From positions 10,073,432 to 10,137,431 of the forward strand of contig CAJINV010000001.1 of assembly GCA_905178155.1 (NCBI GenBank): a DNA stretch of 64,000 nt, written 5' to 3'. Positions within the stretch are counted from its first letter, which is position 1; every line of letters begins with the position of its first letter. Positions 11,448 to 24,621 of this stretch are shown piece after piece. The notes below the pieces were generated by a model that saw nothing but the letters and a program-made list of their open reading frames with translations, searched no databases and was not told the DNA's origin. This DNA is from Amoebophrya sp. A120 (taxonomy: Eukaryota > Sar > Dinophyceae > Syndiniales > Amoebophryaceae). The position numbers were made by a program, and so were the translations under genes.

Positions 11448-14400
11448 ATGAAGGCATCCTCGTCCTCCTCCGCAGCGCCAAGCGCTGCTGATGCCGCTGG
11501 TAAAGCCCAAAAGCGTGTCACTATCCAAGAACCCCGTGCAATTTCCCCCCGAAGTGCGGCTGCCAATGCGCGGAAGAAGAAGAGTACGGTTGGAGAGGAC
11601 TTGCGCGAGCAGAGCACCTCGAGTCCCACTCGAGCAGTACCCCCTGGCAGAGAACGAGAACCTACCACAGCTCTGAATCTGTTCGCGAAGCTTACAGGCA
11701 CGAGTCCACCGAAGGTAGCGGAGCGAGGTCGTGAATCCGTTTCGGTTTTGGTGACAGAAAGTTCGGCAGTTCTCCATAGAAAATCGGGATCGAAGTCTCC
11801 ACCTGGCGGCAGCGAGCACGCAGCTTCTCATGCGCCAGGGGCGTCGAGATCGGCGAAACGGCGCACCAGCGCGGTGTTGCGCAAGCTCGAGAGGCGGCGG
11901 TCCGATTTTTTCGCAAAGCGAGAGGCACCGTCCCAGGCGGAAGGAGAGCAGGATGACGCATCTCCTATCGTCACCGAGGGCGCGGAGGAAGCGGAAGAAG
12001 AGTCAGCACCCAATGTTGCGGCTGCAAAGCAGAAACCGAAACGCCGTAGGAGCACAAGCACTGCAACCATATCGCCAGTCGGGCCGAGAACAACACGGAG
12101 TCGGAACGGAGCCTCGACCGAACAGGAAAAGAAACGTCGTGTCTCCACCAGAAGCCGTGGCACAGCAGCGAAAAATGCATCAGTGACCGGTCCCGCTGCG
12201 TCCACAATATCAAAAGCTCCTCGGCCCGCCAAGAAGACCACAAAGTTTGCACCGCAACTCTTGGCGCACGATGATGAAGTCAGTCTGGCCTTGGAGAAGA
12301 TTCTTTACCTTCGGCAGATGGAATCAGCTCCGCCCATCGGTGTGCCTATCGCCGAAATGCAGCGGCTGATTTCTCTACTGGTAGACAGGATCGCGGGGGA
12401 TGCCTACCACGAAAGTGGTCCTGCCCAGAAAGTTCACGAAGTCCGAGCTTTGGCCGCGCAAATTGTCAGCGCGAACTTGATCGAGCGGGACGGGGCAAAG
12501 AAGAAGCTGCAGGAGGATTACATCGAGTCCTTACTTCGTCGCTCCGACCGCGACTTGTGTGAAAAAGTCGTCGAGCAGCTTGCCAGACTCGGCCACCAAT
12601 TTAGCGACGGCGATCCGAATCTGGCACAAATGGCCTTCGGCGAAGACACGAAGGTGTTCCAGCCGAATATGTGGATCCGCGTGGCGCAGGAGAGTTTGGA
12701 AATGCTCACCCGGTATGTAGAGCCCTTCACGAAGCGACTCGACACGAGAGGTGGAGAAGTACGACGGTGCTTGGAGATTCTGAAGAGTTTTTGCTTGAAC
12801 TACGACGGTGAGGTACCCCCAAGTCCGCTGGACGAGGAGGATACTACCAGCACCTGGCGGTCCCAGGGCGCGGCTGCTTTCGCCCTTGCGCGGATCGGAT
12901 TTCACAGCGACCTCCGCATTGTCGCAATCCGGGACGCGATTTACCACCTGCAGCGTTTTGTCTATTTGCGGGAAAGCGTGTGGGCATTGGCTGTGAGTGG
13001 TAGCGAGAAGAAAGCCGGAACTTTTCCGAAGTTGCGATCACTTTTGGAAGAAGCCGTTTGCCCGACTAGTGACAATGAAGCCGCAAGTGAAGACGAACCG
13101 GCCCGCACATCCGAGGAAATGATGAACTTCATCCGAGATTCCACAACAATTCCAGTTTTCGAAAACGGAGAAGATTTCGTTCGTGCCTTGATTTTCGGCG
13201 ACCCACTTTTTCTCGAAGATCCGCAGTTCTACGCCCGGTTGTCGGGCAAGGACCTCAGTCTGAGGAGCTCGGTTGCCGAATTCGGGAGAAAGTACTACGA
13301 TCTGCGAGACCTGGAGCAGCTGCCGGCGTTCAAGAACTTCGCTGGCGCAGTGTCTACTTCAAAGACTAAGATTGCAGAATTGTCTGAGCAGCACGAGAGC
13401 GCAATGGCAGAAGTTTCTAGGGAGCTCGTGCTGAAAGCCGAGATGCAGGAAATCCGGGACAAGTTGAGAAAAGACGTCCCTGCCGCGCCCGGAGCTGTGT
13501 ACGAGAAACACGATAAGGCTGACAGCGAGGATATGCTGGACTCCGAAGAACTGCAGCTCACCAACGAAGAGGCTCTGGCTTCCCGTCTCCTGATCGCCCG
13601 ACTGCATGACCGGCGCGCGCGCCCGCTGGGGATTCAAGTCCGGATGGCGGTGCGCAGGTGTACCAGGAGAATCACGGCGAGGAAGATTGTGACGCATTGC
13701 TGGCGGTTGCTGCTCGACTTGGTGAAAAGCTTGGCTACTACTTCTTCTAGGAGATCAAAATCGGCTGCTCCTACTGCTACAGACAAAGAACTTGCACAAC
13801 TTACAGAAACTTTGAACGAGGTGGTGACTGTTTGCAAAACTGAATGCATCTCCGTCCAGCGCGCCTTCTTCCCGGTCGCCCATCACCACCATGACTCAGA
13901 CGAGCACGAGCGGTCCATTCTCGCGAATTACGTAGATACAAAAGTTCCGATCCGCGAGTGGCCCAGTGACGTCTACGAAAGGTACGAGTGCTTGCGGCGG
14001 TGCCAGAAGATCAGTGTGCTGTCGATTCTGGACGACTTCGAAGCGTTTTTCCCAAAAGAAGCGGCGACTCTCGGAGAACACATGACGAGATTGTTTTTCG
14101 ACGAAGAGTCTGTGCAACGACTTGGGTTCGATTTGACCGAGCGGGTGTTTACTTTGACACAAGTTTTATCCACGGACGGTGGCCTTGAAGGACAAAACTT
14201 CTACAGTGACTACTTCCTCGAGGATTCCTCACCAGAAAAGCAAGACCCGCACGACAGCATTCTCCGCTTGGCAATTCAAGGGTCCACCACTTCTGCGAAA
14301 ACGGACCTCGCTTCAGATAACGAGGATAACAGTCCGGCGCAGCGGAACGTTTTACTCCGTCGCAGAGTCGAGGAGGTGTCGGCGGAGTTGGTTTTGAGAA

Positions 14401-17400
14401 AGCAAGAATACAAAATAAAAGCCGACGACGTCGAGCGGAAGGCCGTCGAGGCAAAGTTGCTGCGGGCGCGGGTCAATTCCGAGGTGCAGCACATGATGTC
14501 CGATGAGGATGATGCGATCTTGCATCAGGCACTCTCCACCGACCTCCCCCGTCGAGGCGCATTTGTGGTGAAGAAGCGCGATCCGATCGCCTACGCGAGT
14601 GTGGGGCAGATTCTGCAAGATAGTGACCTCGGCGTCCACCACTTGAAATACGCTTACGACTACGAGACCGAGGCTGATCAGGCCGTCGTCGGTGTCTTGT
14701 TCGGGGACGGGACGCACGAAGCCGTGCAAGTTGGGTCGTTGGAGTGCGTGTCTCTAGCGCTCTTCGTCAAGGGCCTACCTGCCGCGTCCGCCTTGTACCG
14801 GCACCCGGTGAACGGGCGATACGACCAGGTTTTCTTGACCGACGGGGCGTCTCTCGCGATCTTCCGCCACTGGCAGGGCCACTGCGTCATCTTCTTGCAC
14901 GAAGTCGAGGAGCCGGAATTTTTACAGCAAGTACAAGTTGGTACTAAAGACCACAACCACTCGTCGTCAGAAAGTGAGCCCAGCAGAGGCAGTTTCGCGG
15001 CAGAACGAAGGCGAAGCAGGAGCAGGGAATTGTCTTCGAAAAACAGTAGTACGAGAGGAAATACGGTGGAGCTGCATGGGCCTCGGCGGAAGCGTTTCTG
15101 GGTGATGACGCCAAGCTATCACCTCGCGGAGGCTGCGCTCCAGGAAGAGAGTGAGAATGCGCTGAAACATGCAGCAAGAAGCGGAGGACCTGATGGTGCA
15201 GGAGCTTTTGGCGCTTTCGACTACATGCACTACATGACGAAAACTCGGGGGAATCGCATTTACGGTTTTTCTCCCGCACGTGAGGACGAATGTCTACCCC
15301 TCCCATCCCGCTCCTGGTACTGGTGTCCGGCTTTGAGCGACGAAATGACGGCGCGGGGCGGCGGAATGAATGAGCAAGTGATCTTGAATCCGGGGACCAA
15401 AGCAGTATCGTCTTTCGTCGTAGTAGAGCCTGCAGTAGTCACGAGGCCACAACAAGAGGCATCCGAAAATGCAAATAAGAAAGCGAAGCTGCAGAAATCT
15501 CCGGAAAGGATAGACCGGCCAGACGTCATCCGTTTAATACTGCAGTCGCAAAACGAAGGAGCCGGTGGATCTTCTTCCGCCGATTCGAATGAGTTCAATA
15601 GCACCCATTTGAGAAAGCGGATGGGGAAGTCTGCCAAAGTCCGCGGGCCGCTCCCAATGTCATCTTCCGGGACAGAAGAAGAGGGCGCTGCAATAGATTT
15701 CGGATCGGGCGAAACGTTCCAGGACGAGGAGGACGGCACAAATATTCCCGAATGTTGGCGGTTTGCCCTTCTTGCGCACCGCTTAGCCCGGAAACGCGGC
15801 CTGATCAACTACGATCTACCGGACATTGACCAAGTGATTCGCCACATGCGACGAGCCGGAGCGCGTGTGGCCGCTGCTTCGCGGGACGTGACACCAGAAC
15901 CAAAGCGAAAAGCGAAGTCGCCGGAGCGGAAAACAAGTCCCGACGATTTTGATTTGAGCAAAAGAAGTCAAAACGCGCTATTTGCAGATTTCCAAAGCCG
16001 GAAGGAAAGCGCGGTCGAGTCCGACTTGAAGATGATTGCGTCGCCGACTCGGGTGCGTAGGATGTCTTTAATCAAGGGCGATGGGGTCGACGAAAATTTT
16101 CCACCTCCGAGTCCCGCCGTGACTTCTGCGCCACCCTCTCCGGACAAGCAACTGAACTCGTCTGTTTTAAATGTCAGAGAGCTGCGTGCGGAGATGCAGC
16201 AGCACTTTGCCGCGGGGGTGCATTTGGACGTGGACAAGCTGAAGAGGGCGACGCTGACACTTGCAGCGGAGGCGATGAAAGCCGTGGATGTGAAAATTTC
16301 ATCAGACCTGAACCCGGCCGAAAGGGCCGCAGCATTGGAAAAATTCGGCGAAAGTCACGAATGGGATGCGATTTTGGAAAAAATCCACGCAGGCGGCCGT
16401 GCCGACCTCCTTGCCGGCTTGGGAAGACAACTTGGAGTTGAGCGCGAAGACAAAGGAAGTAAGCACGCGGTGACTTTGAACGTCAGTTGCCAGGTCCTGT
16501 TACGGACCACAGTCTACGACCCGCTGGTGCAGCTTACGCATCCAGAAATCGCGCATCTTGCGAAAGCGTGCGAAATGGGAGCAACTTTGCGTGTGGCCGA
16601 AGTCGAGACGGAGACTGGAATCGTCATCGTGCGCGCGGAAAGGAATAAACCGAAGGGAGAACATATCAAGGAAGAGAACGGATCAGAAAAGAAGAACCAA
16701 GTTGAGAAAGAGCATATCGTCGCCGTTCCACAAGCGCTGGTCGTGCGATACGACCGCAGCAAGCACTTTCGCATGCCGAGAATCGGGGACGTCGTCGCAG
16801 TGAGAAATGTGGTGTACCCGAAAGACATCCTCCCAGCACTTGTGAAGCCGCACAGAGCCAGACTGCGCGTCGAGCGCGTCTTCTGTGACCGGCTGTTTGT
16901 TCGGGACATTGGCTCGGAAACGACCACGCAGCCGGCGTTTCTGATTCCGTTAGGATACGTGAACAGCACCGTTGACCCGACAACCGGCGCCAAGATGGAT
17001 CATCCAGTAGCTGAAGAAGCCACGACCGAGAAGACTGGTGAAGTAGACGCACGGCAGAGGGACTCACTTCTGTACGGATCGGAGCACCGGCGACGATCCT
17101 TGACCTCATCCTTCACCCCCGGAACGCGAATTTTGCTCCGTCCGGTGGTGAAGGAGATCCCCCACTGGGTCAGCAACAAGATCCGGCTGCACGGATTTTC
17201 CTGTGAACTCGTGAATACGGAAAAAAGTGCGGACGGTTCCATAACCATATCGGTGTCGCACCCGTCGGCAGCGGCAAAATTTGCGTCTGTGCCGGTGGTC
17301 TGTGTGTTGGATGCGAATTTCGAAGCTTGTGAACCGTTAAAGGCAGGGGACGACGTTCTATTACGTGACGTGCTGCACAACGAAAATATCGTCGGAATGC

Positions 17401-20400
17401 TCGAAGCAGTTGACACGGTCCGCGCCGGGGGCTTCTTGAAAATCCTAGGGCTTCTTGACGAGGAAGCGGAGACCATCGAGGACATCGCGAACCAAACCAA
17501 CCTCCACGCCATTTGTGAGGTTTTGTTCGAGGAGAAGAGTCACGAAATTCGGCTTCCCTTGGAGTATCTGGAGAAGAAGGAAATCGGGGTAATTGCGGAA
17601 GAGGAGTTTCGTCCCGGTGACGTCGTGCACCTGCGCCCCGTGGTCGCGCGGCGCCACTACGAATTGCAGAAAATTTGGCGCGTTCTCGCCAAGGAGGGCA
17701 TGTTGAAGTATCTAGGGCGCGCGGTGAAGGACAAAAACGGCAAGCACCATCCCGTGCACGACGAAAAGCATTCGCACAGCCGCGTGGAGCTTTGGAACGC
17801 CGACGGACAGCGCGTGCGCAAAGAGCTGGTCCTTCCAAACTACCTTTTCCGGTCGATGGAACGACAGCCTTCGCAGCCGGAGGTTTTGGTCGCGGGCGGT
17901 GAGGACCGTGGGAAGATGACCGTGGAGAGTCGGCAGTTCTCGGTTGCAGAAGACGGAGGAGGGTTCGATCGATTTTTTTCTCTGGTATCACAGGAAACGA
18001 GGATGACGACGCAATCGCAGGCGTTCGCGCACATGAAGGACGAGCAAAATAACGCAGATCGAGCTGAGGGCGGATCGCAACAAGAGTTGGAAAATGGCGT
18101 TCCGAGAAGTTCTCACAACGAAATCGAGGTGCTGCTGTGCCTTCCTCTGGACAGAGACAAACTGCTTGATGAGACGACGGGAATGAACGATGGCACTGAC
18201 CAGAATAAAGAAGATCCGGATGCTGACGAACTGTCGTCAGAGGCGGAGAGGCAGAAAATCAACTCGGCACAGATATTCAGCGAACTGCAAGCGCGTCTCG
18301 GCGTTCCAGGGAGACGGTTGATGCAGATCACAGACGGGACTGGGCTTCAGTGGCTCGAGCTACGCGACGGGCGAATGGTTTTGGACAAGATTTTCGACGA
18401 GCGAATCTTGCAGCAGTGTGTTTCTACCAATTTGGTTGCGGAGCATGCGACGCAGAGCGGGTCTTCACAAATGCCGGTAGTTACAACACTCGACGAATCG
18501 GCTTTGCAAGCGGAGCAAAGCGCTCTGCGGTGCCTCACACTTGGCGGTGGATTGGCGATACAAACAACTGCGGAGAGTTCCTTGAAAACAAGCGGTGAAA
18601 ATTCAGATTTTCGGGTCATCTTACGCAACGTAGTGTTTAGTGACGCGGAGCGCGCTGCACCTATTCTGCAAAGACTTCTAGCCGGTGGAGAAGTGGTGGC
18701 ATGCAGGAAGCTGGTTGGAGATGCTTCGATTGAGCTTCACGAAACGCAAACGGAGCAGGAAGTGGAGCCTCCACAGCGCAGTAGCTCAGCGAGGGTTTTG
18801 AAGACACAGACTGTGGACATGGCAAGCATGCACGACGATCTCAATCGTTCCTTTGCAGAACAACCGCGACAAAGCGCTCCCGAGACATCGATGCCTTTGG
18901 TGGAAGAGCCTCCAGTCCTACACACAGATTCTGTGGTGGTTGATTTCGACAACGCCGATGCCGTGAGCCGCCCACGAAAATCAGTTCCGGTAGAGACAAA
19001 ACATGAAGAAGCGGTAGTTGATGTCGTTGCACGTCATGACGAAGATGATTTGAGTCCAACTGCGGAACACGCGCCTCCAAGGAGCAGCAGGTCATTTTCG
19101 AAGAGTTTTGGAAAAGCCAAGATATCGAAGGGTGCTGCTCCACCAGTGCCGTTGAAAAAGGGTGATGGCAAGCATCCAGCGTCTCCGGCTAAATCAACGA
19201 AAAACGTGCCAGCGGTGCCCCTGAAATCCGTAAAGGGAGAGGCCCGGTTCTCGTCGAGCACAACAAAGAACGATGGTAGAAGCCTGGTACGTGAAGATGA
19301 TGAAACTGTAATATCCGAGCACCCGAGTCCAAGCACGTCGAAAGGCAGCAAGAACGTGCCTCCAGTACCACAAAAGGGAAAAACAGAGCGGCCGTCCGAA
19401 ATAGACCATACGATCTCCGCGCAGGACCTGAAAGATAAAAGATCGGCACTGGCGTCGCTTATGTATGGCAAACCACGAGACGAATCTCCGACCAGTAGTG
19501 CGCCTTCCCCTAGTAATGTGCAAGAGCGGGGGCAAGAAGAAGCATCGGTCGGGGCCGGGGTTTTTGCTGCTAGTAAACCTGCCGCAGCGGTGCACAAAGG
19601 ACAGAAAAGTGTACCCAAAGTGCCATCAAAGGGACTTCCCACACGCAGCGCTGTTAGTGTTGACGATAGTAGAGACTCGTCTCCAAGTCCAGAAGACGTG
19701 CGGGATTCCGTACTGAAGTATCTCGTACCTGCAAAACCTGACTCTCCACCTTCCTTCGGGCCGAGGATCTCGTCGTCGAGTCACGAAGATGAACAAGAAC
19801 ATGCGCCGTCAACAGCGAGCAAAGGTCACAACCCTATCCCAGACGTCCCAGAAAAAGGATCATCCCCGTCTGCTCCTAGTCGTGTCTCATCGAAAAATCT
19901 CGGCGCCGGGCGGAAGAGCGCCGACAAGCAGGTTCTCTTCCAGTGGTCACCAGGCAAAGGGCCGGCAGTCAAAGGCCAGGCCACGTTGGATCGCATGACG
20001 CGCCAGTCAGCGACTACCCAGCGACTTACAAATGCTCCTGCAGCCAGTATGGACGCCCGTCGAGACGCCCTGTCAGCGTTACTTGGACAGGGCAAGGGGT
20101 CACTGTCCTCGCTGTCTGTCCGCAAGACTAGCCCGTCAGCGGGGCAGAAGAGTACTGTGGGCGAGGAAGGTACATCGAAAGTAGAACATCCTGCCGTAAA
20201 AGGCCAAGACACATTGGACCGGATGACAAACCAGCTTGTAACTGGCCAGCGGATTACTGACGTGGACTACGCAGCCCCTGCAGCAGCAAGCATGGCCGAA
20301 CGGAAAGACGCATTGTCGGCGTTACTTGGGAAGGGCAAGGGATCACTGTCATCTTTCTCTGCGCACGACCATGTTGCCGCAAAAGGACAACAGCCTGCAG

Positions 20401-23400
20401 TGAAGGGGCAAGACACACTGGAGCGGATGACGAATCAGACCGTACCACAGACGACTACGGTCCATCGTTTTTCGGACGAAGATGAGAGGTTTGCTTCTCG
20501 CTCCCTGTCGGAGCGGACGACTGCGCTGGCTGCGATGTTTGGGCCCACGGGGGCCATGTCACCCAGGGCGGCTTCTATTGCAAAAGCGCCGCCGTCGCCC
20601 GGGAGAGCACCTAGTAAGGGCACGAAACCTGAAGCGCCACCAATTCCGCAAAAAGGCGGTAGCGCAGGAGGTCTGGTGGCAAGTGAAGATGACGATTCTG
20701 TGGATCCGGAACACCATGCTGCGAATTTACATCGCTACCTGAAGGGGAGTTCTGCGTCTGCGTCCAGCCCACAAGACGAAGCTTCTTCCGCGACAGGAAA
20801 TTCGTCTACCACGAAGGGCCAAAAGAGCGCACCTCCTGTGCCGAAGAAAGGAATCGGTTCGGGGACGTTTTTGTACTTCCCCGAGCCTGTTATAGCAGAG
20901 GAAAGCGTAGATCTGGACGAAGTGGAGTCGGTCGCCAGTATGTTCCGAGTCGAACCGTCAAAAATTTACTCCCAGATGCTCACACTTACGCTGCGCGATT
21001 CACAGGTTTTTTATCACTCATTTTCGTTTTCCAACAGAACTTCCAATACCCGGCATTTTGAATTCTCAGATTCAAAGCGCAAATGCAAAGTCAGAAAGGC
21101 CGACCCGTATAATTTTAAAGTTCACATCATTCTTGCAGGTGCTAGCTTCCACAACGTCCGACGTCAACAGCGCCACACTAGCGAAAAAGTTTCAGTCCAT
21201 CGGGATCTCTTCCAAGTACGTGGCTCCGCTCTGGCTTCCCGGCATCGTGCCTGACGCGTGCGTGACGTTCCGCACTGACGTGGTGTGGGCCGTGGCGTGG
21301 AGAGACAAGTTGAGCGAGTTGATTACCAGGGGAGCATCTTCACCATCGACACCTACGATGCTGCAAGTAGTGGAAAATCATTTTTACCCGGAGCGCGACA
21401 GCGCAACAACTGCATCAACTCGCGACGAGGAGCGTTGGGACGCAGATATTCTCCTATCGGTCTTGACACCGCATGAAATAAACGCATCAAGTTCAGCGGG
21501 AGACCGGAATCTTCCTTCTACTTCCGCGAAAAAGCCATTAGCGGCCGGGATACCAGAGCGGCTGAGCAACATGATGAAACTAGTGCGGTGTCCACGAGCG
21601 TACTTGCGACCAGTGGTATTTGACACCGCTCGTCCTAGCATACGCGCTGCACCGTACACGCGTGTTGTGTTTCATGTCTCTGTGACACACGATCCCCTCC
21701 TCTGGCCGCAGCTGCGCAAGCAGTGCGTCCTTGCTTCTGTGGACGACGTAGCGGAGCATGGCGCGGTGGTTGGAGAGTCAGCGCTTTTTTCAGAGATTCA
21801 TCCTGAATTTGCTGCATTGAGTTTGTTCGAAACAAGTTCAAGTAGACACTCAAGACCTGCTGCGAACAAAACTTGTGCAAATGACCAATCGCTGTTCCCG
21901 TTCCCGATCGCAAATCTGCGTCAGGCTCACGACCAAGAGAGCTGGGCCTACAGCGGGAAAGTGAAGCATGATCCGGGGGAAGAAAATAGAGGCCATTTTT
22001 CCCCCAAGCCCTACCGGACGCTCGCGGAATATGTGTCGCACAACCCGGACCTGCTCTCGAACGCCGAACTTAAGGGTGGAATACATGTCTGTTTGCGGGA
22101 TTTGCTGTTACCAACACGACTGACTAGTTTACAACAGTGGGTGCATCGAGGCGCCCATTTGTACGTCTGCGATTTGCTCTCTCGCGAGCGCGCTCGCGTG
22201 CGAGTCCACATACCGCACAACCAGAAAAAGAAAGCGGTGAAAAAGAGTGTTGTATTCGGAGAAATACTGCAGAGTAGCAAGGATCCTGCCGATGCGGATG
22301 CCGAAGAGAATGTCGTGCGTGAACGCGGCAGCAGCAAACATTCGCTCCTAAACGACGAGCAGCTGTCGCAGCACGAGCGATCAACAGGCAGATATTCCAG
22401 TACGGACGATTTCAGCTCTGCCCGCGAAGATAACGACGTGGAAGAAGGAAGAGAAACTCACAGAAAAAGAACACACAGCAGCAGCAGTCACCACGGAAGT
22501 AGAAGATCAAGCAAAAGTGGAAAGCGCCATCACCTGTACTTTGAGGTTCCGACGGCGCTTCTGGCTCCCTTTCAAACAACGACAATCATTCAAAAGAACG
22601 ACGTCGTCAGGATCCGCGAGGTCCATGCAGATGCGCGGTACCACGAGGACCTGTTGACGTTGCGTCGAGCTGCGGCCTGTGGGGCGGAGCTCACGATTGC
22701 AGACATGAGCGATCGCGCTGCGCACATCGTCACGGTGCGAGCGAGAAGCGAATTTGATCCGCCGTTCACCGTGCCGAGGATACCGACGCACTTGCTAGAG
22801 AGGGCGGAGAAAGTAGAGGCGGCTCCCGCAAAAGAATCTCCTGGTGTCGTAGTAACACAAGGTATGAAGAACAAGAAAAGTACCGCGCCCACCTCCACTG
22901 AAACTGCGCATCTTCGTCTTCAGAGCCAGGACGCGGCAAGTGAAGCCCGTGCTGGGCCTACTTCTGCGCTTGCGAAACGCGCGTCAGCTTTCTCGGCGAG
23001 CATCTCTCGCGAAAACCGGACACGTGCGATGGAAGCACACTCTAACGCATCGAGCTCTAGCAAAGCGTCGACTCCGGGCGAAGAGCACCTTCAGGCGTCT
23101 CTCCATATTTTGAAGACGGAAGTGCAGGACTTACGGGAGGTCTTGGCCACTTCCTTAGACGAGTTGGGGGAAGAAGCGATGGCGCAGCTCGAGTGGCAGA
23201 TATCGACGAACCCCGAGGCGCTTGCTGCGTTTGAGCGCGAACGGGAGAACGTGAAAAAAGCGCATCAGGAAGGGGGTCCGAGCGCGCAGAAGGCTTCCGC
23301 TCGCCGTCTGGTCGACACGTTGCTTAACACAAATACCGCAAGAGAAGGAGGGATTACAGGCTCACTACAGCTGGAGAAAAGAGCGAACACGACCGCTGCG

Positions 23401-23772
23401 TCCGGCGGCCACATAAGTGTACAAATCGACACCGCGCGCTCCTGGCAATCTGAAGGCTCCGAGAACCAGCACCTAGAGCTGCTGCCGAAGAGTGCTGGCG
23501 TGAACCTTGGCAGTAGAAGTTTTGCTGCGCCCACCGGAAGAGATCTCGGTAGTGAGTTACCATCCGCGTCTCCGTCTCCTATGGAATTGCTTTCCTCCGC
23601 TGGCAATATCAAGGCAAGACGCGAAGGTAGTGGTGTGAACCTGCCAGGAGATCACGCGGGTCGGAACGTCCGGAATTCTCGGCAGGATGTGCTAGACGCT
23701 AGGAAGGCGCAAAGAAAGCTGAAAGAGCTCCAGGCCCAGACCTACGGCTTGCGCGATGCTCTGTCAGGCTGA
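11448..23772 (+). CDS. Gene B: giant modular protein (4,063 aa), paralogous in module to gene A
   Basis: Two exons (11448-21005 and 21139-23772) join in phase 0, stop TGA. Residues 1-270 are disordered and very basic, with NLS-like clusters (KQKPKRRRS, EKKRRVSTRSR), suggesting nuclear or nucleic-acid/microtubule contact. Residues about 280-1,100 look helical, with a coiled-coil stretch near 640-690. About ten copies of the gene A module follow, with hallmark strands near residues 1677 (CQVLLRTTVY), 1773 (GDVVAVRNVVY), 1888 (GTRILLRPVV), 1964 (GDDVLLRDVL), 2054 (GDVVHLRPVV), 2386 (FRVILRNVVF), and four in exon 2 (for example HVCLRDLLL, NDVVRIREV), together with 'VPxxxL' strands such as EVPTALLAPF. 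Residues about 2560-3135 hold proline-rich repeats and a 3x repeat. The C-terminus has a coiled-coil-like segment. Family unknown; a repeat-built scaffold is an inference from architecture only. Confidence 0.8.
19138..20870 (+). repeat. Seven 'PxVPxKG' motifs in gene B (SH3-ligand-like)
   Basis: The encoded motif recurs as PPVPLKKG, PAVPLKSVKG, PPVPQKG, PKVPSKG, PDVPEKG, PPIPQKG and PPVPKKG, usually preceded by S/T-K-G-x-K-x. PxxPx[K/R] is the class II SH3 ligand pattern, so this may be an SH3- or EVH1-like docking array in a disordered Ser-rich linker. Function is inferred from pattern only. Confidence 0.75.
19960..20580 (+). repeat. Three tandem repeats of about 65-75 residues in gene B
   Basis: Each unit starts with PAVKGQxTLxRMTxQ and ends with S[ML]xxRxxALSALLGxGKGSLSS. 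The first two copies are closest; the third ends RTTALAAMFGPTG. A lone related half unit (KRSALASLMYGK) sits earlier, near 19440. Recent internal duplication is likely. Confidence 0.8.
21006..21138 (+). other. Intron of gene B (133 nt)
   Basis: GTTTTT donor after codon CAG and TTCTTGCAG acceptor, phase 0. It joins the DSQ end of the long first frame to VLASTTSD in the second. The upstream frame stops at about 21254 in unrelated sequence, and the module pattern continues only after splicing. Confidence 0.8.
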
Positions 23773-24272
23773 GCTCTGTGCTGGCTTTTTTGTTGAACAC
23801 ACAGACTCTGGCTCTCCGATACCGATTTCACTGCAAATGTTTCCAAAAGAAAAACATAGATGAGCAAAGGTGTTTTCTCAATCAAAATGAAACTAAGTAT
23901 TGCAAAGGTCATGGATGATGTTGGATGTTGTATTCGTTTCCAAACACAACTGACTCGCACTTGAAAGATCTGGTTTTTGTGAACAAAAGGAACAGCGAAC
24001 ATCAAGATACGAAACATGAAAATTGGAAAGAAGCACGAGCTGTTCCATCAAGAAAAAGATAGACATTGAATTCTGTTCACTCAGACAGCGTAAGAAAAAG
24101 AAGAGATCTGAATTGCGGCACTGCAAGGAACAAAGAAGAATAGTCTTCAAAGTCTTCGCTTTGATCGATCGAGGTTTGCTGTCATTCAGTGAAGACGAAT
24201 TTCATGTCCGTTTGTTTGCCGAGCAGGTGACTTCACAAGCACAAGACAGCATCTGAATTAAGAAACCAGCAA
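23773..24272. other. Spacer between gene B and the KH gene
   Basis: AT-rich non-coding sequence with a polypurine stretch near 24045-24110. No gene or RNA supported. Confidence 0.45.
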
Positions 24273-24485
24273 GTAAGTAGTTCTTCTCACGCATTTGTAT
24301 TTGAACTTTCAAAGAGTTCTGTATGCACGCGGACGCTTTCCCTACGTTTGAGGTTTGACGTCAGTTTTTTATGCCAATTTTTTCATCCTTAATCTTAATG
24401 CTTTTTCCTTTTTTCACTTGAACACCAAAACACCTCCCTTGTCAACAAAATACCCTCGTGCGCTTCCTTGCTTCTGATTTTGCAG
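24273..24485 (+). other. Probable 5' UTR intron of the KH gene (213 nt)
   Basis: GTAAGTAG donor and a pyrimidine-rich acceptor (CTTCTGATTTTGCAG) upstream of the ATG at 24622. The interior is T-rich and non-coding. It is supported by splice-site quality only, since it lies before the start codon. Confidence 0.45.
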
Positions 24486-24621
24486 AAATCTTCTAGATAC
24501 AGCCTGTGCTGGAGCATCACAAAGGAGAATGTCTGGACGAACGCGAAAACCTGTCAGCGCAACAAGCACAGCACGTTGTTTTGGCGAGCATTTCCCCGCA
24601 GCATGACCGCCCTAGCTGAGG

